Shown here: positions 27,947 through 39,351 of the stretch, piece after piece
Layout of the letters: every line of letters starts with the position of its first letter
Numbering within the stretch: the stretch's first letter is position 1
NCBI RefSeq assembly: GCF_000328475.2
Contig: NC_026482.1
Location: 1-64,000 of the forward strand
Source: Mycosarcoma maydis
Lineage: Eukaryota; Basidiomycota; Ustilaginomycetes; Ustilaginales
Reading direction: 5' to 3'
DNA: 64,000 nucleotides
Position numbers and translations under genes: made by a program
The notes under the pieces: generated by a model
What the model was told of the DNA's origin: nothing
What the model saw: the letters and a program-made list of their open reading frames with translations, nothing else
Databases searched by the model: none

Positions 27947-30900
27947 GTCAAAAGTTACCCACGACTGCTCTGATCACAGCGGCGAAAATTACAGGCTGAA
28001 CGGAGAAATCGTTTCAACTCCGCCGCCGTGTTACCTGTCATTATGTTTACAATTGTCCTTTTTGTCGTCATTTGTTTCTGTTACTCTGTCACTGGTTGCG
28101 ATAGGGTGTCTTCTTGGCAGCGCTCTTCGGTGCAAAATCAGGCCCTCCTTAAGCGACCATTAGCCATGGAGGCCATCCTCCCTTGATGGCTCACAATCTC
28201 ATCTAAGGAGGGTTGCTTTCAGGGATTGGACGCTTCAGGGTAGTGTGTGGGCGAGGCGCGATGGCTTTCGATTGTCTGTTACAGCCCGCTGGATTTTCTC
28301 CCTGCAGTCCTGTAACCTTTTTGAATTGGGATATTGCGCATCGTTACAACTTGAGGTTGACCAGAAGAAGAAGACGCACTCTCTCTGTTGATCACCGTGT
28401 GACGACCGCTGAGTTACGTTTGAATCACTTTTCCGTCGTTTGTACGCAAGACAAGCGCCAGGTCCAAATCCAAGTTTCTCAGCATCAAAAGCGCTGCAAC
28501 AACCCGGTCAAATCTGAATTTTCCTCCCGCGCCCCTCACCAAATCGGCCAGTAGCGTTGACTCTTTGGAACAAACACTGTGACTCTTCCTTTTTCCTGAT
28601 CTGAATAGCCTAGTTCGGAGATCACCCTCCGAACAGTCGTGAGTGATGACTTTGGTCGCTTCACTTCTCCCACATTTCTGTAAAGAGTTGCTGCTCGGCG
28701 TCCCACGTTGCTGTGACCGCATGGGTTGGAGCGCCCCATTTGTAAATGTCACATGCAGCTCTCTTCTAAGTGGAATCCAACAAATTCCTGCGCTGAGCCA
28801 GCAGAGAACAACAGCATCGTAGCCTTTTCATTGGAGGCGCCAGGTAGTAACACAAGATCGGCAACCTGAAACCTCCTCACACGTTGATTGCTCACTTGTT
28901 CTCGTTCTGCCTTCCATTGTCATTGTTGTTTTTTAATTTTGTGCTAACTTAACTTACGGAGAATTTCTCCAAAGCACATGCGCGCATGACGGAATTTTTC
29001 TGCAATCGCCGCATTTTGTCAACAGACATACTGTACACAGAAAGAAGAGAAATCAACCAGACAAATCGGCGAAAACAGGCGAAAGTGGAAATCAAGCAAG
29101 ACTGACGTAATTGCATCATAGCACATGTTCTGTGTCAAATTCGCGCAAGCACAACAAATCCGCGCGGTCGTCTCGGCATCTTGACTCCGTCCAGTTCGCC
29201 CAGCATGGCGTGGCACACCGTGGAGACAATTCAAGTTCGCAAGCTCGCGGAGGAGCGATCCCCAAACCCACCCTGAACCTAGGTCTATAATCGTGCAAGT
29301 CCCTCCCCACCTTGTCTTGTTCCACCAACGTGGAAATCGGTGAAGCAGACCGTCATATCCGCAGTCCATGCACGCTGCGAGAGCCACCACGTAGGAGCCC
29401 AGCTTGAAACGTTGATCGCAGATGGTCATGTACCAGAGCGCTGCTGCTCGGGTGTGGGTTCAGAACGCAAAGACTGTGCGGCTTCCCTCTCCCGATACCA
29501 CGTCTCTGGTGACTGCAAATGACGTCGTTCGGTCCTTGGTGGTTGCGCTTTTAGTCGTCTCGTGCCTTTTAGGCGGCTCAAGCCACCGAGCTGTGTGGCG
29601 TACAGAGGTCTCGGGCCGCCGCTGCAAGCCTTGCTCGTAAGGTATCAAGCAGAGGCCCATGCTCACCAGTCGTTGTCTGTGGGGCCCAGAGTGAAAGGTT
29701 TGCGAGCCACGTTCAGTTTCTGTTCCTGAAGAAGGTGGATTCCTGCGCAGCAACATGGCATGGTCTACTCATTGCCGAGTCGTATGGCACTTGACACCAG
29801 CCCGACCTTTTGTAGACTTGGGTATCAGAGCCGGTCTTGTATTTCTCATAGGACGGCGAAAAGCGGCGGTTGGTGTGGCTGTCCAAGATTCCCGCCAAAG
29901 CTCTTCGCGCTGCTCGGATGCGGTTCATTTCGCAAGCTCGACCCCTCCAGGAAGTTGGCACCAGAAGGTTGACTTTGACATGCGCTTTCGTAAGCCTACT
30001 GCCCAATTACTTTGCATCTTCTGCGACCTCGAAGCAGGTTCGAGGACATGATCGAGCTGCTACAAGCCTATCAGTCACATCCGACGGATCAGTGTCGGCG
30101 CTGATGATTCTGGCAAAACGTGTTGGAAAGCACGAAGAATGCTAGGAATTAGACTTTGACATCTCGACTCGTCTCTTGTTATCGCTCTGAAAGCCTTTCG
30201 AGCAACACGAAATCACTGAATCAGACACAGAGCAAGCTGTTGCGATGCGGATTCGCCCAGATCGTTAAGGTGCCGATGAATGAAAGGAAGAAGCAGCGAT
30301 GCTCTCGTCTGCCATGCAAAGCCGAGACAATCTTGGAAAGCGAGGAATTCAAGGATCGTGAATACTTACCAGATCGTTCACGATTCACGATTGCATCTGG
30401 ACATGTCTGGAATAAACGCAACTCCACCAGATTCACGATTTCGTTATTGGCGTCGCCCATAGCTTATAGCTTAGCAGACTTCTGTAACTAGTCGATCCAG
30501 ATGCAGAGTGAGACCCAACACCGAATTTGAAAATTGAAATCTGCCAGCAGCCTGGCTATAGGCACATCCTCTATGGCAGCGACCGTCCGTGATCATTGTC
30601 CACCTACTGCAGCATCGATGCCACCAACGCGTTCGAGATCACTTCCAAGGCGGCTTAAGATTGAACGTGTAGTGACACAGAAACAGAGAGGAGAAACAGA
30701 GAAAGCACAAACCGATGTTGCTTTGGTGCTGCTTTGCTTCTCTGCTGATCTCTTCCCCGATCTCCCGATTGCCATCTGTCAGACTCCGTCCTGGTCTTCT
30801 TTCTTTTTTACCTTATAAAAAGCCAGGCGGAAGGCTTGCAGCTAACCCACACTTATGATTGCCCCTGTGTTCTTTACTGCACAGCACGCACTCATGCAGC

Positions 30901-31424
30901 CAAATGTTTGCTCTGGAGAGTGACATTCCCCTCATTTCAAAAACAAACCGTGAATGTCTCTTCCATGCTTATTCGCAATTTGTTTTTCTTTCTCTTTCGC
31001 TTCAGGAAGGAGCGAGGAATGTAAATCGTGGATCGTGAATCACGAATGTTGAAAGCAAGCGACTAGCATCTCTCATCGTGGCCCACGACCTGTGACCTGT
31101 GCCGCATGGCTCTACCTAAGATAGTCACAGTGTGGGATGTATGCAATTGAAAACGCTCGGCTCAACCTGTATCACATCTGCAATCTAACCTAGGTCTCAT
31201 CCCTAGGCGACCCACATGCCTCACGCTTGGGGTCCCCATCTTGGGACCTGAACCGCACAGCGTGGCAGTGTGCCTGTGCCTGACTCTCACTCTCCTGGCC
31301 TGTGTGCAAACGTGTGGGTGCGTGTGAATCCACTGCTCCTCTGGTCTGTAGAACGCTATCGTGAAGCTTGAACAGTCTAGTGCTCGACTCTAGCCACGAG
31401 GGATGCTCGCGTCGCGGAGATACA

Positions 31425-31429
<5 letters not shown>

Positions 31430-31458
<29 letters not shown>

Positions 31459-31474
31459 ACTGACTGACTGACTG
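31430..31474. repeat. (AG)n followed by (ACTG)5 microsatellite
   Basis: A compound simple repeat: AG dinucleotides to 31454, then five ACTG units. It lies in the long region upstream of the C2H2 gene. Confidence 0.9.
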
Positions 31475-32496
31475 TAATGGGTTCCACGGATGAGCGTGAG
31501 AGAGGGCGCGAGCTGTGTTTCTACAAGTCAAGCGTGAAGGAGTGTAAGGCGTGTGTGCGAGAGAGCGTATGAGCTAGCCAGCTTGCTGTTACCCGTTTGT
31601 GATTTCAGAGTCAACCCTGATTTCCAACGCCCGCATCTCGAGTTGGCGCCCTTTTTCAGATCTTGAGATCACGAGTTAGTTGCACTCAGGCTCGCGTTTC
31701 TCGTCCTGCACGTTTCTTGTCGCCTTGCACCATTTCGTTCGGTCGTGTCGTCGTGTCGGATCTGCTCCCGACCCTGATCGTCGATCGTCCCCTTCGATGC
31801 ATCGATAGCGCCTTGCAACGCTCCTCTCTCGACGTTCAACTCGCAGTTGATCCTCGGATGTATCCGCTAGCACCTTGCTTCTCTCGTCTCAGGATTCACA
31901 GCTCATCGACGTCTTGCATCGATCCACTGCACCTCTGCTCTGCATTGCTAGCTGCTGAAGCCAGACGTTGGCGTTCGCTTCATCCGACTCGACGTGACGC
32001 TTGATTTCCCCGCCATACAATCCTATTCCCGCAAGGAAAGCCAAGCCCGGAATCTTGCTTAGTATCAAGATTTACCTCAGCACACCACCAGAGCATCTCG
32101 CACATCAACTAGCACCGACGCTACAAACATTGTTGGCATTTCGTCAGCTCATCAGCTCTTCCACTTAAATCGATTGGAGCACACTTTAAGCTCTCTTCTA
32201 GTGCCGTACGATTGCCACTTTCGCTCAACGGCTCGAGTTTGATCGACGCCATCCAAAGTTTCAGCGCAGCCGTTCATCCGAGACTGAGCAGTGGGTCGGA
32301 TCGGACTGTCATCTCACTCATATCGTCCCAGTGTGGCCCTTGTCCCGTGGCGATTCCACTGTCGCCTGCTGCTGTGCACCACGATAGGCAACGGACAGTG
32401 CACTCGTATCTTTGCTGCATTCAACCTAGGCGAGCGACCTTTGTCCCGACGAGCATCTCTTGGTCTTGGAATCCTGTTCGTCCGCTGCGCCGTCAT

Positions 32497-32871
32497 ATGC
32501 TCATCGATCAAGCTCAACTGCAAGACGATTTGCGCACACTCTCCGTCGGCGCTGTGCAAGAACCTAGAGCGCCCGACGCCTACTATCCTTCGCCGCCTCG
32601 CATACAACTCCTCAACGCCTACCTGCATGGTCCACACTTCGATACTTTCTCCACCTACATTGTGGGAAGCAGAGGCTGCAGCTCAGTCGGTCTACCGTCA
32701 CATCTCGAGGCACTCAGTTGCCCTCTTCTTCTGAATGGAGCAGCACCGCGCGTTCCTCGTTCACAACGCCGGTTCAAACACCCACACGTCCCAGCTCGAC
32801 GCTGGCGTACGCGACCCGGGCAATATGGAGACAGCTTCCACCTCTCAGCAACAAGGCTTTTTCTACCATGA
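32497..32871 (+). other. Upstream ORF overlapping the C2H2 start
   Basis: An ATG frame of 124 codons begins 238 bp before the C2H2 start and ends 134 bp inside it, in a different frame. If translated, it would compete with the main start. It could also be part of a spliced 5' exon, although I see no strong GT-AG pair linking it to the main frame. Confidence 0.35.
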
Positions 32872-35800
32872 TCCACGCCAATCTCAGCCTCCACCCGCCA
32901 CGCTTGGTATGAGCCCGCCTTTCGCACCCGCTCGTCCCGACCATTCGTACATAGCTACCTCGCTCAAGTTCGAGTCCGAGATGCAACCAAGACCATCTGC
33001 ACCTTATCCTCCTCGCGTACCACAGCAATCAGCCATGCCATATCGCGACGCAATCTACTCTGACGGTCGCCCTTTTGCTTTCGCATCCCATCCGCAAGAT
33101 CCAGCACGTTTTCCATACGCAGAAGCTCCCATACCACCACAGCCTACGTACGCGTCCGAGCCAAATTACACAACATATCAATCGCATCCACTCAATACAT
33201 CGCCCATCGCAATGAGCGCGCCAAGCAACGGACATGTGCCAATGGACGCACCTAGTAGCGCCAATCGTGTCTCGCCAGCTGCCCCCCAACAGAAGAATGG
33301 CACTCAGCAACTGTCTACTCGATCCAAGCGTGCGAGGGAAGAGTCACCAGAGCACAACAGCAGAACTGCAGCATCGTCTACCTCGCATCCGGATGGTCCG
33401 CTGGAAGAAGCCAATGAGCAAAAGTCGGAGGCGAGCGGCAATGTCACCATGTTTCAATGCAGAGGCTTTGGCGACTGTCGCATGGTCTTTACCCGCAGCG
33501 AGCATCTTGCTCGTCACGTCCGCAAACATACAGGAGAGAGGCCATTCCGTTGCCATTGCGGCAAAGCCTTTTCGCGCCTCGACAACCTCCGACAACATGC
33601 CCAGACGGTACACGCCGACATGCCCGAGCGCAACGAGGTCATGATGCAGGAGCTTTCTTCGCTTCACGCCTCTCTTGCCCAGTCCGCCGCTCAAGCCCAG
33701 CATGCACATGCACAGGTCTTGGGCAAGAGCAGCTCGCCAGGCGCTTTGATAGCTAGCCATAACCACAATTCCCGGAGGGGCAAAAGCGGCGGCAAGACGA
33801 GCGCAGCGACCCGTGCTGCACGCGCTTCTGGCCATGAACGTAGCAGATCGCTATCCTTTCCACAACAGAATGCACCAAACGCATTGGAAGCCTCGACTCA
33901 GGGCACGTACGCACCTACCACCACGTATCCCTCTACTTACGATGCTCCCACCCCGGCAGCTTCCATTGCTGCGACTACCAACTTCACGGCGCCTGCCCTC
34001 GGCGGTTCCATGCCCGCATGGCCTGGTCAAGGCCATCAGTACGGTCAACAAACTTCCAATCAGACACATGCCGTTTCTTCTGCTAATTATGGCGCTCCGG
34101 CTCAGTCTTCTGACCACCCTCCGCACATCACGCCGCAGCAAACACCTTTCTATGCGCACGAAGCAGGCGCTACATCCTTTCATCAACCCGGCGCAGCAGA
34201 GTATGCAGATCACCAGCCAACATACCACTCGGAATCTTTGCCCGAGGCTCATTCAGATAGATATATGACTCCCTTTGATGCGTATGGTCGAGCAGGCCCC
34301 GAGCTCGCAGAGAGGCGCCCCTCTGGACAACTTGCAGCTGTATCTGGTCCGGTCCAGGGATGGCGACCGAGCGGGCCACCTTTGGAGACCGCACTTGCGG
34401 GCAGTCAATACCCCGGGCCCGAAGCTGAGCTTGCAGATAGCACCGCTCAGGCTACTGCCTTTTCCAACCCATTTTGGCGAGGTTCTTACTCCGGTTTTCT
34501 GCAGGCGAACGAGGATACCTTCGCACCACAGTACCATTCGGGTTTTCCGGGGGACGAGGTGGATCAGAGATCCCAATACGAATCGACTTTGTCCGCTCAT
34601 TTACACATGCGCACGCCGACGTTGGCCAAGCGTGCACGCGCGAGCAGCCCGCCTCCTTCGCGCGGCAGCATTCGCGCTTCGTTCGATGCAGGCCCCGCTC
34701 CGCTGCTTCCGCCTCCAGGGAGTGCACACGGCAGACCGCCCGGCAGCGCGCACGGTAATCGGCCCCTCACTTCTCACAGCCGTCCCGTGCTACCCCCTTT
34801 GTCTTCCATCACGCCGAGCGCAAGTCGTCCGGGCACAGCCGCACCGCTCACTGCAAGCCGCCCCGGTTCCATGGCTACCCAGAGACTTCCAAGCATCGAC
34901 CAGCAGCTGCTGGCCCCGTCCACGGGGCTGGACCGAGACGACGAGCTTAAAAGCGACAGCAACTATCGCCCTTACACGAGTCCCGCTGGCGCCAACAACC
35001 CAGACGGCTCTCAAGTCTCCAAGCCGTTCTTCCCGCCGTCTTCGTTGCGATCGTCACGTCCTTCGTTCAGTCTTCGCGGCGATGCGCGGCTACCTACGAC
35101 TTCGGAGCTAGCCGACCGCCCGAACACTTCGTCGTCCTCCTGGAACAATGAACGACGGCCGCTGACTTCCGGATCGTCCATGGCTGGCAAACATCGCAGC
35201 TCTATGAAGGCTCACGGTGACGACCTTCCGCCTCTGTCGTCTGCGCTGGCGCACTTGGACGAGCGTCGAGATTCACGAACTCAGCGGCGGGGCTCGGCAT
35301 ACGAGTTGTCCAGTTCAATCATTGAGCGGCCGAAACTCAGCTCCTCGTATGGCGCGCGAGACATGGACGCGGCATCGAGATTGCAGACCGACAGCTCCGA
35401 GTTGCGAACCAGTCCAACAAACAACGCGTCGCCGTTCATGTTCCAGCCGCCGCCTCTGCCTCGCGAGAGCAGCTCGGTGTCGTTGCGACCCTCGATGGAT
35501 CGGCATGGTGGTGCGCCTGGCACAGACTGGCGAAGGCCGAGCTCGAGCACGGCGCCCGATGCACACGTCATATCGCGCCGTGTGGGTTCGAGCAGCGGCT
35601 CGGCGCTTGCATTTGGCGGACGCGACGAGGGCAGCAGCTCCAGACCTGGGTCAAGCAATGGTCTCCCCCTAACTAGTCGCGAGCTGATGCTGCCTCCCTT
35701 AAAGTCATCCCATGGCGCTAGTCGGCCTGGCTCAAGCTCGATCGCCGCGTTGCTGCAAGGCGACGGTGGAACAGAAGCCGGTCGACAAACTCGTGCCTGG

Positions 35801-36061
35801 TCGCGTCCTCTGACATCAGGTGACGCACCTGCGCCCAAGTTCGGCGGTAACGGATATAGCCGCATGTCATCTTCTCGCGAGGGTGCGTCGAGCGATGGCG
35901 AAGACGATCGTTCCGACCGACGTCGTTATCTGGCACATGACCAGCGCGGCTCCACCCGAGAAGGACTCATGCGACGACCGTCGACGTCGGCAGGCGCCGG
36001 GTCGACTCGGTTTGCGTCAAGTTTTGGCAATCGCGACCTCTCGGCAAGTCCCACAAGCTGA
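32735..36061 (+). CDS. C2H2 zinc-finger transcription factor (Usv1/Rsv-like)
   Basis: A 1108-residue nuclear regulator without introns. Two adjacent C2H2 fingers lie at about residues 239-292: the first has a CX5C pair with [12 protein letters not shown], joined by a TGERPF linker to a [16 protein letters not shown] second finger ending HAQTVH. This pattern is that of yeast Usv1/Rgm1, fission-yeast Rsv1 and Cryptococcus Usv101, which control carbon, stress or surface traits. The rest is low-complexity and probably disordered: a Pro/Tyr/Ser-rich N-terminus, a basic Ser/Arg patch after the fingers, and a C-terminal half with recurring RPLTS and LPPL motifs. The long C/T-rich leader, with an upstream frame from 32497 overlapping this start, suggests translational control. 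An extra 5' exon cannot be excluded. Confidence 0.88.
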   Translation: MEQHRAFLVHNAGSNTHTSQLDAGVRDPGNMETASTSQQQGFFYHDPRQSQPPPATLGMSPPFAPARPDHSYIATSLKFESEMQPRPSAPYPPRVPQQSAMPYRDAIYSDGRPFAFASHPQDPARFPYAEAPIPPQPTYASEPNYTTYQSHPLNTSPIAMSAPSNGHVPMDAPSSANRVSPAAPQQKNGTQQLSTRSKRAREESPEHNSRTAASSTSHPDGPLEEANEQKSEASGNVTMFQCRGFGDCRMVFTRSEHLARHVRKHTGERPFRCHCGKAFSRLDNLRQHAQTVHADMPERNEVMMQELSSLHASLAQSAAQAQHAHAQVLGKSSSPGALIASHNHNSRRGKSGGKTSAATRAARASGHERSRSLSFPQQNAPNALEASTQGTYAPTTTYPSTYDAPTPAASIAATTNFTAPALGGSMPAWPGQGHQYGQQTSNQTHAVSSANYGAPAQSSDHPPHITPQQTPFYAHEAGATSFHQPGAAEYADHQPTYHSESLPEAHSDRYMTPFDAYGRAGPELAERRPSGQLAAVSGPVQGWRPSGPPLETALAGSQYPGPEAELADSTAQATAFSNPFWRGSYSGFLQANEDTFAPQYHSGFPGDEVDQRSQYESTLSAHLHMRTPTLAKRARASSPPPSRGSIRASFDAGPAPLLPPPGSAHGRPPGSAHGNRPLTSHSRPVLPPLSSITPSASRPGTAAPLTASRPGSMATQRLPSIDQQLLAPSTGLDRDDELKSDSNYRPYTSPAGANNPDGSQVSKPFFPPSSLRSSRPSFSLRGDARLPTTSELADRPNTSSSSWNNERRPLTSGSSMAGKHRSSMKAHGDDLPPLSSALAHLDERRDSRTQRRGSAYELSSSIIERPKLSSSYGARDMDAASRLQTDSSELRTSPTNNASPFMFQPPPLPRESSSVSLRPSMDRHGGAPGTDWRRPSSSTAPDAHVISRRVGSSSGSALAFGGRDEGSSSRPGSSNGLPLTSRELMLPPLKSSHGASRPGSSSIAALLQGDGGTEAGRQTRAWSRPLTSGDAPAPKFGGNGYSRMSSSREGASSDGEDDRSDRRRYLAHDQRGSTREGLMRRPSTSAGAGSTRFASSFGNRDLSASPTS

Positions 36062-36335
36062 AGGAAGAACGAAGGGCGCCCTGGCCAAGCAGAACGAAGA
36101 CCCTTTCGAGTATCAATTACACTTTTCTATTAATTCGCTTCTTTAATTTGTGCAACATCGCTGCAGTAATCGTGCATGCCCTTTTCTTACACGTTACCTT
36201 GCTCGTGGTTGTCCCCATACCGACACCACTGGTCGCTCATATGTGGGACATCTTGGACATGAGTCAGATAGATTGTTTGAAACGGCATCTTGGCAAAAAT
36301 CGAAAAGATGTCGGATGAAACTCTGTTGAGATATG

Positions 36336-37346
36336 TCAGCATATCACTTTCGACGAAGAGATCTGGAGGTTCTTGAAATCGTTCATGCTTTCTTGCAAAG
36401 CAATTTCGACGGGAAGTCGCTCCATGCTCGAAGCGCCGTAGAAGCCGGCAAGGCCAGGTACCCGATCGAGAACGTATTGTGCATCAGAAGCTGAAGCCAC
36501 AGGACCACCATGTACGAGCACCAAAGTGTCCGGTGCGATGGAGTGCACCTTGGCCGTTACTGCAATGAGAAGGAAGCAGGCGACATGAAAGCGCCGATGC
36601 AGACCAAACGTCCTTGTGAGTCATGACGATTCTTGTCTTGTATTCATGTCGGCTGTTGCGATTTACTTACTCTTGCAAGTGAGCTCGACTGCGTTGTCCA
36701 AGCTCATAGCGGTTTGAGCACCAATGCTGCCGCTTGTGGTGAGGCCCATATGCGCCACAATGACATCGACGCCCACGTTTGCCATCTTTACAGCCTCCTC
36801 TGTGTTGAACACGTATGGGGTAGTGAGAAGCCCGAGCTGCTTGGCGTGTTTCATGAGCTCCACCTCTTGGTCGTAGCCCATGCCTGTCTCTTCCAAGTTC
36901 TGTCGGAAGTTGCCGTCGATCAAGCCCACTGTGGGAAAATTTTGCACGCCGACAAAGCCGATCTCCTTGAGTTGCTGTAGGAACTTGGGAATCGATCGGA
37001 ATGGGTCCGAAGCACAAACACCGGCGAGAACAGGAGTGTGACTGATGACGGGCAGCACTTCGGCTGCCATTTCTACCACGATAGCGTTGGCATCTCCATA
37101 CGGCATGAGTCCTGCTAGCGAGCCTCTACCTGCCATTCGATATCTGCCCGAGTTGTAGAGGATGATCAAGTCGGCTCCTCCTTTTTCGACAAACTTTGCC
37201 GTGAGACCAATGCCGGCGCCGGAACCAATGATAGGTTTGCCGCTCTTGGCCGTAGCTCGAAGCCTTTCGACTGCTTCGCGGCCGTCCTTCGGAGGTGTGT
37301 CGTAGCTAGACATTCTTTCGAGTTGCGCAGATAGGTTGAAGAACAT
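36336..37346 (-). CDS. TIM-barrel enzyme, Tm-1 C-terminal-like
   Basis: Exons 37346-36671 and 36559-36336 join across a 111-nt intron (GTAAGT...TTGCAG), giving 299 residues. It is a full TIM-barrel protein of the family annotated as phosphoenolpyruvate hydrolase-like (PF09370). Visible blocks: [15 protein letters not shown] and [67 protein letters not shown] and GASSMERLP, which are the typical strand ends of this barrel. In tomato Tm-1 and many bacteria this domain is fused behind the Tm-1-like ATP-binding domain; here the partner is the divergent gene at 37549. Biochemical activity is not known with confidence. Start at 37346; an ATG at 37313 is an alternative. Convergent with the C2H2 gene. 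Confidence 0.92.
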
Positions 37347-37548
37347 GACGGGATCAAGACAGGTTTTTGAGTAAGCTTATAACTTAGCAGCTTACCTCCT
37401 GCCTGCCTCGTGCGTTCCTCCTCCACATTCTGTTTTTTTTCGGACCGGCAAGGATTCGTGATTCACCGAACATCCGTTGTGACAGGCTACGGCTGCAACA
37501 TGCTAGCAATCAACGTTCCACGCTACACACTACAAGCTATCCAGGCGA
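37347..37548. promoter_or_regulatory. Bidirectional promoter of the Tm-1-like pair
   Basis: Only 202 bp separate the two start codons. It contains a run of eight T (about 37433-37440), a GATTCGTGATTCACCGA micro-motif copy around 37454-37468, and no ORF. The short distance suggests the two genes are expressed together. Confidence 0.6.
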
Positions 37549-38943
37549 ATGATGACGACCCGGAACGAAAGCAAACCTCTCGTGGCGCTGATTGGCACTC
37601 TTGACACCAAGAAAGCTGAATACCAGTTTGCCACCTCTTGGCTTGAACAGCGAGGATGCATTGTCACTGTACTGGATGTCAGCACGCAAGGTCCCCTGGA
37701 AGGACCATCCTCATTCGAGCTCGGAGCAGACTCGGGCCTATACACTCCAAAGCGGCTGCTTGAGCTTCGATCTGGCGGACATGGCACCGAGGTACCCACC
37801 GAACGGTCAGCTGTGCGTGATGCTCTTCGAGAGGCGTGTCTTCGCGAGCTGTCTCAGCTCCAGGACGATGGAGCGCTTGATGCAATCGCCTCCTTCGGTG
37901 GTAGTCAAAACACTGCGTTCGCAACTTCGATCATGCGCGATGCTAGATTTCCGATCGGTTTGCCCAAAATCATGCTCACCACCATGGCCAGTGGTGACGT
38001 GAGCGAGTACGTTGGCGAAAGTGACATTTGTATCATGCCATCCATAGGCGACATTTCTGGCTCGCTCAACGCCATCACTCTGACGACGCTGCAATCTGCT
38101 CTAGCAGCTATCTCGGGCATGGCGCACGCGCAACATTGCTCAAAACAAACACAGTCAACGGTAAGATCTTTGAGCAATGACCACAAGCCTATGATCGCTA
38201 TCAGCATGTTCGGCGTCACTACTGTAGCCGTCAATCAGATTTCGGAACGGCTAAAGCAAAAAGGCTTCGAGCCAGTCGCGTTTCATGCTACGGGATCTGG
38301 AGGCCGCAGTATGGAGCGTCTCATACGCGAAGGCTACTTTTCTGGTGTGATCGACCTAACCACCACGGAGATCTGCGACCACCTGTATCATGGCGTTCTC
38401 TCCGCAGGTCCGGACCGTCTTACCGCAGCTGCTGAGAAAGGTGTGCCCCAGATCGTGTCTGTTGGCGCTCTGGACATGATCAACTTTGGTTCCCTAACAT
38501 CTTTGCCATCACGCTTCGAGCTCAAGCATGGCTCCGAAGAGGGCCCTATGCATCACACCACGAATGGAACGCCGGTGTACGAGCACAATAGTCAGGTGAC
38601 GCTGGTGCGCACATCCGTGGAGCAGAATCGAGAGCTCGGCAAGTATCTGGTCCGCAATCTGTTCAAAGGCCTAGAGCGCGGGTCGCAAGGTCGGAAAGAG
38701 GCTCGAATGCGGATCCTATTGCCCAAAGGCGGCATTTCGGGTATGGACGGTGCACAAGGTGTTTGGGACGATCCAGAGGCGAGAGCAGCGCTATTCCATA
38801 GTATCGAAGAGAGCTTAGAGCACCATAGAGATCAAGGGGGTCAGCATTCCATCACCTTGGAGGCGTATGACCATCACATCAACAGCTCCGAGTTCGCTGA
38901 GATCGTTGCCAATCAGGCGGCAGGGCTGGTTTCGAAACAGTGA
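37549..38943 (+). CDS. Tm-1-like ATP-binding domain protein (UPF0261)
   Basis: A 464-residue cytosolic-looking protein without introns that matches the Tm-1-like ATP-binding family (PF06792/UPF0261) along its whole length. Hallmarks: VALIGTLDTKKAEYQF at the start, FGGSQNTAFATSIMRD, the ASGDVSEYVGESDICIMPS block, ISMFGVTTVAVNQI, FHATGSGGRSMERLI, the DLTTTE segment, and GAxDMINFG. The family normally consists of two Rossmann-like halves that bind nucleotide; the tomato homologue blocks tobamovirus replication, but its cellular function is unknown. Start at 37549, with a second Met directly after it. It faces the gene for the TIM-barrel half, so this pair is the split form of what plants and bacteria often make as one polypeptide. 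Confidence 0.93.
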   Translation: MMTTRNESKPLVALIGTLDTKKAEYQFATSWLEQRGCIVTVLDVSTQGPLEGPSSFELGADSGLYTPKRLLELRSGGHGTEVPTERSAVRDALREACLRELSQLQDDGALDAIASFGGSQNTAFATSIMRDARFPIGLPKIMLTTMASGDVSEYVGESDICIMPSIGDISGSLNAITLTTLQSALAAISGMAHAQHCSKQTQSTVRSLSNDHKPMIAISMFGVTTVAVNQISERLKQKGFEPVAFHATGSGGRSMERLIREGYFSGVIDLTTTEICDHLYHGVLSAGPDRLTAAAEKGVPQIVSVGALDMINFGSLTSLPSRFELKHGSEEGPMHHTTNGTPVYEHNSQVTLVRTSVEQNRELGKYLVRNLFKGLERGSQGRKEARMRILLPKGGISGMDGAQGVWDDPEARAALFHSIEESLEHHRDQGGQHSITLEAYDHHINSSEFAEIVANQAAGLVSKQ

Positions 38944-39351
38944 ACAGCCAGAAAGTACGTTTTATAAAAGTATCGACTTGTTAGTGTTCTTTGTGCAGAA
39001 CGTTCTTGATTTTGAGTGTGCTTTGCGCAAGACGAAAGTCTCCGACGTCTAGCAAAGAGCAAGATAGCGACAAGGGACTGTTCGTGATTGAACCTTCACC
39101 CACGTGTAGATTATTAAATCTGCCCATTTCTAAGCCCCATTTTCTACTTTTTATCAAAAGCTCTTTCGAAAAGTGTTGCCGCGGAACTCGGACAGAGCTA
39201 TTCTGCATATTCCTTTAGCAAACACTCGTGACTACTGTATGAAACAAGCGTCCACCTCTTGGCCTTGTCACCATCGTCACGAAGCCAAAAGAATGCCTCG
39301 CATGCGGCTGTATCAGGAGAGCTTCTGAAGCTATATGCAACTCTGGCCAAG
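38944..39351. other. Intergenic between Tm-1-like and PPR-like genes
   Basis: A 408-bp spacer between two plus-strand genes. AT-rich sequence around 39100-39160 could be the promoter of the downstream gene. The downstream frame is open from about 39259, but without ATG until 39352. No other feature is seen. Confidence 0.5.

Larger units (their letters stand above)
27291..32734. other. Large 5.4-kb intergenic region, no gene recognised
   Basis: This is the longest gene-free stretch, between two divergent genes. It holds a micro-repeat array (27841-27946), a TATAAAA near 30813 followed by only a 22-codon ATG frame, an AG/ACTG microsatellite (31430-31474), and a C/T-rich section (about 31640-32734) that resembles a long leader of the C2H2 gene. 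Short frames on both strands between 28200 and 30500 show no family resemblance. The sequence could hold distant regulatory elements or a non-coding transcript. Confidence 0.5.

Noticed and set aside
29713..30145. Overlapping short plus- and minus-strand frames suggesting a decayed gene
   Set aside because: No consistent homology or motif was seen, and the frames are no longer than expected by chance.
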